From positions 1-11,626 of the forward strand of contig CAKZPX010000149.1 of the NCBI GenBank assembly GCA_937139435.1: a stretch of 11,626 bases of DNA. The letters are read 5' to 3'. The notes under the pieces are model-generated. The model did no database searches. It was not told where the DNA came from and saw only the letters and a list, made by a program, of their open reading frames with translations. This stretch comes from an uncultured bacterium (GTDB lineage: Bacteria > Hydrothermota > Tepidihabitantia > Tepidihabitantales > Tepidihabitantaceae). A program made the position numbers and the translations under genes. Shown here in pieces: positions 6,494-11,626 of this stretch; the stretch's first letter is position 1; each line of letters starts with the position of its first letter.

Positions 6494-6523
6494 ATTATCT
6501 CATAAACAACCCAAATCAGTCAA
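6494..6523 (-). promoter_or_regulatory. Promoter P2 for the unknown secreted-protein gene
   Basis: Minus strand: -35 TTGACT (6518-6523, 5 of 6), 18-bp spacer, -10 GATAAT (6494-6499, 5 of 6) preceded by TGA, an extended -10. The predicted start near 6487 gives a leader of about 220 nt before ATT 6268. Confidence 0.5.
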
Positions 6524-6531
6524 GGCGGTGC

Positions 6532-6560
6532 ATTTTACCGCCAGCAATTTTTTGTGTCAA
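6532..6560 (-). promoter_or_regulatory. Promoter P1 for the unknown secreted-protein gene
   Basis: Minus strand: -35 TTGACA (6555-6560, perfect), 17-bp spacer, -10 TAAAAT (6532-6537, 5 of 6). This is the best core promoter match in the window. The predicted start is near 6525, giving a leader of about 257 nt. A short inverted repeat, GGCGGT/ACCGCC (6524-6529 and 6537-6542), overlaps its -10 and start and could be an operator. Confidence 0.55.
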
Positions 6561-6802
6561 GAAAAAACGGCTCGGTTTTCTGTCACTTTTCTCTTTTTTA
6601 TATTAGAGCCATAAAAGGGGCGTTTTTTAACCGCCCGGGGAAGCATTGCCGGGATAAGTTGCAGAATTTACAATTGTTAGGTGTTTAAGCCGGTATAAAT
6701 GGGGCAGGTGTCTGGATAGTCCCGGGGATGACCCCGCATTTTGTCCTGAACACCGCGGGCAGAAGGTAATGGTAGATAATCTTTAAGAGCATTTTTTCGT
6801 TG
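6561..6802. other. Central part of the divergent intergenic region, no gene seen
   Basis: Between the outward-facing promoters I see no coding region with a start, ribosome binding site and sensible composition. It holds pyrimidine-rich and T-rich stretches (about 6585-6600 and 6622-6628), a weak GGGCG/CGCCC pair around 6617-6635, and a CGGGG-ATGA-CCCCG hairpin at 6723-6736 followed by CATTTT, too weak to call a terminator. A TATAAA at about 6694 has no -35 at proper spacing. Confidence 0.5.
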
Positions 6803-6844
6803 CCGGTCAGAACCGCTTTACTTGACGTCAGGGGTTCTGACCGG
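6803..6844. repeat. Perfect 12-bp inverted repeat bracketing the -35 box of the protease promoter
   Basis: CCGGTCAGAACC (6803-6814) and GGTTCTGACCGG (6833-6844) are exact reverse complements, 18 nt apart, with centres 30 bp (about three helical turns) apart. Each arm is itself a partial palindrome (GGT-N4-ACC), so each could bind a dimer. The -35 TTGACG lies in the loop and the right arm fills most of the -35/-10 spacer, so a protein bound here would block RNA polymerase. It is a likely operator; the regulator is not identifiable and the motif is not CIRCE. Confidence 0.6.
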
Positions 6845-6850
6845 TAAACT
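6822..6850 (+). promoter_or_regulatory. Promoter of the protease operon, leaderless arrangement
   Basis: -35 TTGACG (6822-6827, 5 of 6), 17-bp spacer, -10 TAAACT (6845-6850, 4 of 6). The ATG at 6858 begins 7 nt after the -10 box, so transcription should start at the start codon. The 7 nt between hold no Shine-Dalgarno. Confidence 0.55.
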
Positions 6851-6857
6851 GTCCGGG

Positions 6858-7994
6858 ATGAGATTGAGTAATCTGCCCGGGGTTTTGTTGCTGGGCTTGG
6901 TCTGTGTTCTTTCCTGCGGTGCGTTGCCACCAGCACCAGGGTCACAGGAGAGGGTAACGCTGGCGAGTGCCAATGAGGATATCACCCGTTCCCGGGTGAA
7001 TGCGATTGTGGTGGCGGCGCAGAAGGTGAGCCCGGCGGTGGTTTCGGTAGTTGTTACCCAGACCCGGGTGGTGAGTTATGACCCGTTTGACCTGTTCGGT
7101 TTTGATGACTTTTTCCGGGACTTTTTCCCCCGACACACCTTTCGTCAGGAGATACGCTCCATGGGTTCGGGCGTGATTGTTGATGCCCGTGGTTATATTG
7201 TTACCAATGCCCATGTGGTAAGGAATGCGACGAAGATTAAGGTAACCCTGCCGGATAACCGGAGTTTTGATGCCGAGATGGTGGCGCTGGATAATGAGCG
7301 TGACCTGGCGCTTTTGAAGATTAGGGGCGAGAATCTACCGGTGGCAACACTGGGTAATTCTGATGACATTTTGATTGGCGAGTGGGCGATTGCCATCGGT
7401 AACCCTTTTGGTTTTCTGATTGAGGACGTCCAGCCGACAGTGACCGTCGGGGTGATTTCCGCATTGCACCGGGACATTAAGGCGAGCCGGGGCGGCGGGA
7501 TTTACACCGATATGATTCAGACCGATGCGGCAATTAATCCGGGGAATTCGGGCGGTCCACTGGTTAATGCGCTGGGCGAGGTGATCGGGATTAACACCTT
7601 TATCTTTTCCCATGCCGGTGGTTCAGAAGGGGTCGGTTTTGCCCGACCGATAAATGAGGTGAAGCGGTTTATTCAGGAGGCGCTGGGTCAGGGTGCGGTT
7701 GATTATGAAAAGGTAAGCACGCGGATTGGTGCGGTGGTGGCGGATGTTAATCCGGCACTGCGCCAGCGGTTCGGACTCGCCCATACCCGGGGCGTGGTGG
7801 TGGTTGCGGTTAACAGTGGTTCTGTTGCCGAGCGCATCGGACTGCTGCCCGGTGATGTGGTTCTCCTGCTGAATGGCAAGGTGGTAAAGAGCGCCCGCAC
7901 CTTTAAGGAGAAACTGGACAGTTCGGGTCCGGGTATTGACCTGGTGATTGACCGGAAGGGTGAGCAGTTAAGGGTCCTTTATCAGTTGCGATGA
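6858..7994 (+). CDS. htrA: HtrA/Deg-family serine protease, probable lipoprotein, one PDZ domain
   Basis: 378 residues from ATG 6858. The N-terminus has a hydrophobic core (PGVLLLGLVCVLSC) ending in a lipobox-like VLSC-G, so Cys20 is probably lipidated and the enzyme tethered outside the inner membrane. The trypsin-like domain spans about 50-275, with the triad His119 (TNAHVV), Asp149 (NERDLALLKI) and Ser231 (GNSGGP). An FDDFFRDFF segment at 82-90 fits the LA loop. A single PDZ domain covers about 287-378 (GVVVVAVNSGSVAERIGLLPGD). One PDZ makes it DegS-like in layout; DegP and DegQ have two. It should degrade or sense misfolded envelope proteins. A TTG at 6822 in the same frame is part of the -35 box and would spoil the signal peptide. 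The stop overlaps the purB start as ATGA. Confidence 0.93.
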   Translation: MRLSNLPGVLLLGLVCVLSCGALPPAPGSQERVTLASANEDITRSRVNAIVVAAQKVSPAVVSVVVTQTRVVSYDPFDLFGFDDFFRDFFPRHTFRQEIRSMGSGVIVDARGYIVTNAHVVRNATKIKVTLPDNRSFDAEMVALDNERDLALLKIRGENLPVATLGNSDDILIGEWAIAIGNPFGFLIEDVQPTVTVGVISALHRDIKASRGGGIYTDMIQTDAAINPGNSGGPLVNALGEVIGINTFIFSHAGGSEGVGFARPINEVKRFIQEALGQGAVDYEKVSTRIGAVVADVNPALRQRFGLAHTRGVVVVAVNSGSVAERIGLLPGDVVLLLNGKVVKSARTFKEKLDSSGPGIDLVIDRKGEQLRVLYQLR

Positions 7995-9289
7995 GTTCCC
8001 GTTATTCGACACCGGAGATGGCAGAACTGTGGAGCGAGGAGGCAAAGTTTTCCTCCTGGCTGGCAGTGGAGAAGGCGGTTGCCCTGGTGGAAGGGGAACT
8101 GGGGATAATCCCGAAATCGGCAGCAGCAAGGATTCAGGATGCGAGTTTTAAGATTAAGGAGATTGAGCGGTTTGAGAAACAGACCAATCATGATGTCATC
8201 GCCTTTACCAGAAGCGTTGCCCGGAGTGTGGGCGAGGACGGGCGGTATGTCCATTACGGTTTAACATCTTATGATGTGGTTGACACCGCACTGGCACTGC
8301 GTCTGCAGCAGGCGTGCCGGATAATCGCTGCCGAGCTGCGGGTCTTGAGTAATACGGTGCAGGGGCTTGCCCGTAAGTATCGGGACACACCGATGATGGG
8401 CCGAACCCATGGTGTCCATGCTGAACCAATTACATTTGGTTTGAAGTGCCTTTCCTGGTGGAGTGAGGTTGAGCGCAATCGGCAGCGGATAGAGTGGGCC
8501 GGTCAGGAGAGCGCTTACGGTAAACTGTCGGGTGTGGTTGGTGCCTATACCCAGCTGGCACCGGTGGTGGAGCGGATGGTTTTGCGCCGGCTCGGTCTGA
8601 AACCAGAACCGGTGGCAACTCAGGTTGTGCCCCGGGACCGGCACGCCCTGGTGCTGGGTGTGCTGGCATTGATTGCCGGAATGCTGGAGCGCATCGCCAC
8701 CGAGATCAGAAATCTGCAGCGCACCGAGATCGGGGAACTGGGCGAGCCTTTTGGTAGAACCCAGGCGGGTTCATCAGCGATGCCGCATAAGAAGAACCCG
8801 ATTATCTGCGAGCGCGTCAGTTCTCTTGCCCGGGTGGTTCGCAGTTACAGCCTGGTGGCGCTGGAGAACATTCCGCTCTGGCATGAGCGCGACCTGACCA
8901 ATTCGGCGGCAGAACGGATTATCATTCCCGAGTCTTTTACCCTTGTCCATTACTGCCTGCGCCAGATGAATAAGGTGCTGGGCGGTCTGGTGGTGAACCC
9001 GGAAAGGATGGCAGCGAATCTGCGTCTGACCGGCGAGACATTTTTCTCCCAGGCGCTACTGCTGGCGCTGGTGGAGAAAGGGATGAACCGCAACCGTGCC
9101 TATCGGCTGGTGCAGAAACTCGCCTTTACCGCCACCGCAGAGAAGAAGGGGTTTCCGGAACTTGCCCGCCAGAGCCCGGCGGTGCGCCGGCTTCTGTCCG
9201 ATAAGGAGTTAGACCGGGTGTTTGATATGAAAAAACTGCTCAAAAACATCCGGGTGATTTATCAGCGGGTAGGGCTGTCCGGTGATTGA
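7991..9289 (+). CDS. purB: Adenylosuccinate lyase
   Basis: 432 residues, normal for the shorter bacterial type. The enzyme acts twice in purine synthesis, splitting fumarate from SAICAR and from adenylosuccinate. Seen motifs: KQTNHDV (63-69, His67/Asp68), VHYGLTSYDVVDT (87-99), GRTHGVHAEP (137-146, His140 the likely general acid) and the superfamily signature GSSAMPHKKNP (260-270, Ser262 in the mobile catalytic loop). HERDLTNSAAER (298-309) adds the distal active-site part. The ATG shares four bases with the htrA stop, and the last 8 nt overlap the next gene, so it is co-translated with both. No purine-pathway neighbour is visible. Confidence 0.97.
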   Translation: MSSRYSTPEMAELWSEEAKFSSWLAVEKAVALVEGELGIIPKSAAARIQDASFKIKEIERFEKQTNHDVIAFTRSVARSVGEDGRYVHYGLTSYDVVDTALALRLQQACRIIAAELRVLSNTVQGLARKYRDTPMMGRTHGVHAEPITFGLKCLSWWSEVERNRQRIEWAGQESAYGKLSGVVGAYTQLAPVVERMVLRRLGLKPEPVATQVVPRDRHALVLGVLALIAGMLERIATEIRNLQRTEIGELGEPFGRTQAGSSAMPHKKNPIICERVSSLARVVRSYSLVALENIPLWHERDLTNSAAERIIIPESFTLVHYCLRQMNKVLGGLVVNPERMAANLRLTGETFFSQALLLALVEKGMNRNRAYRLVQKLAFTATAEKKGFPELARQSPAVRRLLSDKELDRVFDMKKLLKNIRVIYQRVGLSGD

Positions 9290-10487
9290 TTTCAGTTTTA
9301 CTCCAGAACAAATTTTTGTCCAGAAACTGTGCCGGGATTTTGCCCGTAATGAGGTCCAGCCGGTGATTGGGGAAAATGACCGCAAGGGGTTTTTTGACTG
9401 TAACATCACCCGCCGGATGGCAGAACTGGGTATCCTGGGGTTGACCATCCCTGCCGGTTATGGTGGTAGCGGTAATGATTACATCAGCCTGGGGCTTGCC
9501 TGTGAAGAACTGGAGTATGTTGACACCTCGCTGCGGGTTGTGCTGTCGGTGCACATCGGACTTAACTCCCTGACGCTTTTAACCTGGGGCAATGAGGAGC
9601 AGAAGCAGCGCTTTCTTGTCCCACAGGCAAGGGGTGAAAAACTGGGCGCATTCGGTCTGACCGAACCCGGTGCTGGTTCTGATGTGGTCGGGATTCAGAG
9701 CCGGGCGGTAAAGGATGGCAATCATTATATTCTTAACGGTGAAAAGACCTGGATCTCCCTGGCTGATGTTGCTGACCATTTTCTTGTTTTTGCCTGGGTT
9801 GACCAGGAAAAGCAGAAGCGCCGTGACCATTCTGGTATCGCCTGCTTTATCCTGGAACGGGGCCGGGACGGGCTGACCACATCCACCATCAAGGATAAAC
9901 TTGGTGTCCGGGCAGGCAATACCGGTTCAATTTTTATGAGCGAGGTGCGGGTGCCTGAGGAGAACATGCTCGGTCGGCCCGATGAAGGTTTTAAAATTGC
10001 ACTGTTTGCCATTGACCAGGGGCGCTATACCGTTGCGGCTGGTGCCGCTGGTCTGATCCGTGCCTGCCTTGATACCGCAATTGACTACTCTCGCAACCGG
10101 ATGACATTTGGTAAACCGATCGCCGAGCATCAGCTGATCAAGGAGATGATTGGCGAGATGGCGGTTGACTATGAAGTGGCACGGCTAATGTATCTGAAGG
10201 CGGGCTGGCGCAAGAATCAGGGTATTCCGGGCACCCGCGAGACATCAGCCGCAAAATTTTACGCCTGTGCCGCAGCAGAAAGGGCAGCAAGTAATGCGGT
10301 GCAGATCCTGGGCGCCTACGGATTCTCCGAGGAGTATCCGGTTGCCCGTTTTTACCGTAACGCCAAGGGTGCTCAGATCTATGAGGGCACGCGGGAGATT
10401 CATAAACTCCTGCAGGCGGACTATGCCCTGGGACTGCGTCAGGATAAACCCCTGCGCTGTCCCCTGCCCAGACCCGAGGTGTCATAA
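9282..10487 (+). CDS. Acyl-CoA dehydrogenase (FAD-dependent)
   Basis: 401 residues, full length. It should oxidise an acyl-CoA to the trans-2-enoyl-CoA and pass electrons through ETF. Features in order: N-terminal helical domain (about 1-120), FAD/substrate signature FGLTEPGAGSD (124-134), beta domain with NGEKTWIS (152-159) and LGVRAGNTGSIFMSEVRVP (207-225), then the C-terminal helical domain with RMTFGKPIAEHQLIK (273-287), ILGAYGFSEEYPVARFYRNAK (split about 342-362) and IYEGTREI, where Glu368 is in the usual catalytic-base position of short-chain, medium-chain and glutaryl-CoA enzymes. Chain length cannot be read; no glutaryl-CoA assignment is made. The start is GTG at 9282, inside the end of purB; the MIDFSFTPEQ opening is typical of the family. 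No beta-oxidation or ETF neighbours are in the window. Confidence 0.93.
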   Translation: MIDFSFTPEQIFVQKLCRDFARNEVQPVIGENDRKGFFDCNITRRMAELGILGLTIPAGYGGSGNDYISLGLACEELEYVDTSLRVVLSVHIGLNSLTLLTWGNEEQKQRFLVPQARGEKLGAFGLTEPGAGSDVVGIQSRAVKDGNHYILNGEKTWISLADVADHFLVFAWVDQEKQKRRDHSGIACFILERGRDGLTTSTIKDKLGVRAGNTGSIFMSEVRVPEENMLGRPDEGFKIALFAIDQGRYTVAAGAAGLIRACLDTAIDYSRNRMTFGKPIAEHQLIKEMIGEMAVDYEVARLMYLKAGWRKNQGIPGTRETSAAKFYACAAAERAASNAVQILGAYGFSEEYPVARFYRNAKGAQIYEGTREIHKLLQADYALGLRQDKPLRCPLPRPEVS

Positions 10488-10500
10488 CCAGAGGAGGAAT

Positions 10501-10683
10501 ATGCCGGTGGTTTTTCTTAAATCCGGTGGCACGGCGGTGTGCGGTGGCTACACGGTAAAAGATGGTGTTGTGAAGATGGTTGATGTTACCTTTAAGGATG
10601 CCGGTGTGCCTGAGGGTAAGGAGAAACAGCCTGAGGCGATTGTGTCCCTCGCTAATGTTCTTTTTATCGTCCCGGGACAGTAA
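10501..10683 (+). CDS. Small 60-residue protein of unknown function
   Basis: ATG 13 nt after the acyl-CoA dehydrogenase stop, preceded by GAGGAGG, one of the strongest ribosome binding sites in the window, which supports real translation. Composition is ordinary: short beta-prone stretches (MPVVFLKSGG, TAVCGGYTVK, VKMVDVTF), a charged middle (PEGKEKQPE) and a hydrophobic C-terminus (AIVSLANVLFIVPGQ). One Cys (14). No signal peptide; the hydrophobic end is short for a membrane segment. I do not recognise the family. Its place suggests a partner of the dehydrogenase or of the DUF362 protein, but nothing in the sequence proves it. Confidence 0.7.
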   Translation: MPVVFLKSGGTAVCGGYTVKDGVVKMVDVTFKDAGVPEGKEKQPEAIVSLANVLFIVPGQ

Positions 10684-10749
10684 ATCGGCACCGGCTGAAC
10701 CAACCGCGTCCGCTCTTTCCGGCCGGGGCGAGAACCCAATCCAATTGTA

Positions 10750-11626
10750 ATGGCAAAGCGGGCGGTGCTGGTGCGGAAGATTATTGAGCTCCGCACCGCA
10801 GTAAATGAGGCGCTGGATTTTCTTAACTTTGACTTTCAGGGTAAACGGGTCTGGGTTAAACCCAATCTCCTTGCCCCGCACCCACCATCTCGTGGTGTAA
10901 CAACCGACCCAGAACTGGTGCGGCTGGTGGTGCGCGGGCTGGTGCAACGGGGGGCAAAGAAGGTTACAGTTGGTGACAACCCGGCTGGTGTGCGCCGGGT
11001 GGCAATGGAAACATTTCTCGCACCGACCGGTGTGGTGGCGGCAAGTGAAGGTTGTTTTCACAACATCAGCATCAACTCGATAACTATGAAGTTAAACTCC
11101 CGTTTTCTGCCCGAGGTGCCGGTGTCCGCCATCATCAATGAGGTTGATGTCATCCTTAACCTGCCGGTGTTCAAGACCCACGGGCTGACCATTATCACCG
11201 GCGCAATTAAAAATATCTTTGGCATTATACCGGGTGGACACAAAACCTATCTGCACAGTCGCGCGGACAATGCTGAGGAGTTTGCGGAACTTTTAGTGGA
11301 CATCTATCAGGCGGTGCCGGTGCCGGTGTTGACAATTATGGATGGCATCCGGGGAATGGACGGACCAAATGGTCCGAGCAGCGGTCGGGTGCTGAACCTC
11401 GGTCTTCTCCTCGCCAGCGCTAACCCGGTGGCGCTGGATACAGTGATGACCCTGCTTGCCGGCGGCAGACCGGAAAGGATCCCGACCCTGCGCATTGCCA
11501 GCATGCGGGGGCTCGGTCCAGTTGAGAAGAATGAGATAGATATTACCGGTGCTTTTCAACCCATTCCCGGGTTTGTCCTGCCTCCGGTCGGGCTGGCAGC
11601 AACGGTAACCCGGTTGTCCAGGTTTG
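10750..11626 (+). CDS. DUF362 family protein, N-terminal 292 residues (runs off the window)
   Basis: The frame is open from ATG 10750 to the window end. DUF362 landmarks: WVKPNLLAP (35-43), TTDPELVRLVV (51-61), VTVGDNPAG (72-80), VILNLPVFKTHGLTIITGAIKN (split about 134-154), IFGIIPGGHK (156-165), a DGIRGMDGPNGPSSG stretch (198-212) and ANPVALDTV (224-232). Some family members carry a 4Fe-4S ferredoxin domain; none is seen here, but the C-terminus is missing. The biochemical role of the family is not established. There is no other in-frame start between the upstream TGA (10696) and this ATG, and only a weak Shine-Dalgarno. The preceding 66 nt hold no clear promoter or terminator, so it is probably the last visible member of the protease operon. 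Confidence 0.88.
   Translation, partial: MAKRAVLVRKIIELRTAVNEALDFLNFDFQGKRVWVKPNLLAPHPPSRGVTTDPELVRLVVRGLVQRGAKKVTVGDNPAGVRRVAMETFLAPTGVVAASEGCFHNISINSITMKLNSRFLPEVPVSAIINEVDVILNLPVFKTHGLTIITGAIKNIFGIIPGGHKTYLHSRADNAEEFAELLVDIYQAVPVPVLTIMDGIRGMDGPNGPSSGRVLNLGLLLASANPVALDTVMTLLAGGRPERIPTLRIASMRGLGPVEKNEIDITGAFQPIPGFVLPPVGLAATVTRLSRF

Noticed and set aside
6524..6553. Terminator-like hairpin on the plus strand (GGCGGT, 7-nt loop, ACCGCC, then a T-run)
   Set aside because: No plus-strand gene ends before it, the stem is only 6 bp and the T-run begins 5 nt away. It overlaps the P1 core promoter on the other strand, so an operator or chance is more likely.
6723..6742. CGGGG-ATGA-CCCCG hairpin followed by CATTTT, possible terminator
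   Set aside because: Stem of five pairs and a broken T-run, with no gene upstream on that strand.
6269..6860. tRNA, rRNA, CRISPR or insertion-sequence content in the intergenic region
   Set aside because: No cloverleaf with a TTC-type arm, no regularly spaced repeats and no terminal inverted repeats with target duplication were seen; the repeats are few and irregular.
8261..8669. Overlapping minus-strand frames of 79-127 codons inside purB
   Set aside because: purB is intact with all catalytic motifs; these frames have no ribosome site or recognisable domain.
10138..11061. A 307-codon open frame on the minus strand across three plus-strand genes
   Set aside because: It lies opposite the dehydrogenase end, the 60-residue gene and DUF362, all with family or ribosome-site support. 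Its translation is rich in His, Pro and Arg with no domain; it is a shadow of high GC third positions.
1..11626. A novel defence or mobile system
   Set aside because: All but a few genes are housekeeping or known families; no nuclease, transposase, toxin-antitoxin pair or reverse transcriptase is visible.

Overview
The window looks like chromosomal housekeeping DNA from a Gram-negative-type (diderm) bacterium of an uncultured or poorly sampled lineage. A secreted, barrel-like protein ending in Phe and a lipoprotein-type HtrA protease argue for an outer membrane. The order cmk-plsC-ispH-rpsA is widespread in bacteria and does not fix the phylum. The style of the barrel protein and the mixed operons remind me of candidate phyla such as WOR-3/Stahlbacteria, but that is only an impression. 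Genes are GC-rich, dense and often overlapping; the one long gap (about 6269-6857) is clearly richer in A+T in its left half.

Left half, minus strand, read from about 6560 down to 1: tandem promoters and a leader of about 220-260 nt (6269-6525); an unknown secreted or anchored protein (5699-6268) that seems to use an ATT start; a 190-nt gap with two more promoter candidates; a predicted outer-membrane protein (4804-5508); a stand-alone cyclic-nucleotide-binding-fold protein (4317-4793); cmk (CMP kinase); plsC-like acyltransferase; ispH (last step of the MEP isoprenoid pathway); rpsA (six-domain ribosomal protein S1); and the 5' part of mtaB (tRNA methylthiotransferase), cut by the window edge. 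From the barrel gene downward the genes are separated by at most 14 nt or overlap, so they are probably one operon joining envelope, nucleotide, lipid, isoprenoid and translation functions.

Right half, plus strand: an htrA-type serine protease (6858-7994) with a clear sigma70-type promoter, then purB (adenylosuccinate lyase), an acyl-CoA dehydrogenase, a 60-residue protein of unknown function and a DUF362 protein running off the right edge. The first three overlap by 4 and 8 nt, the fourth follows 13 nt later, and the DUF362 gene follows after 66 nt.

No CRISPR array, insertion sequence, phage gene, tRNA or rRNA was recognised. The most interesting signals are regulatory: two promoters placed so that the predicted transcription start falls on the ATG (possible leaderless mRNAs), a perfect 12-bp inverted repeat bracketing the -35 box of the protease promoter, the probable ATT start codon after a long repeat-rich leader, and a nearly identical 45-bp patch shared by two S1 domains of rpsA. 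I found no convincing new multi-gene system.
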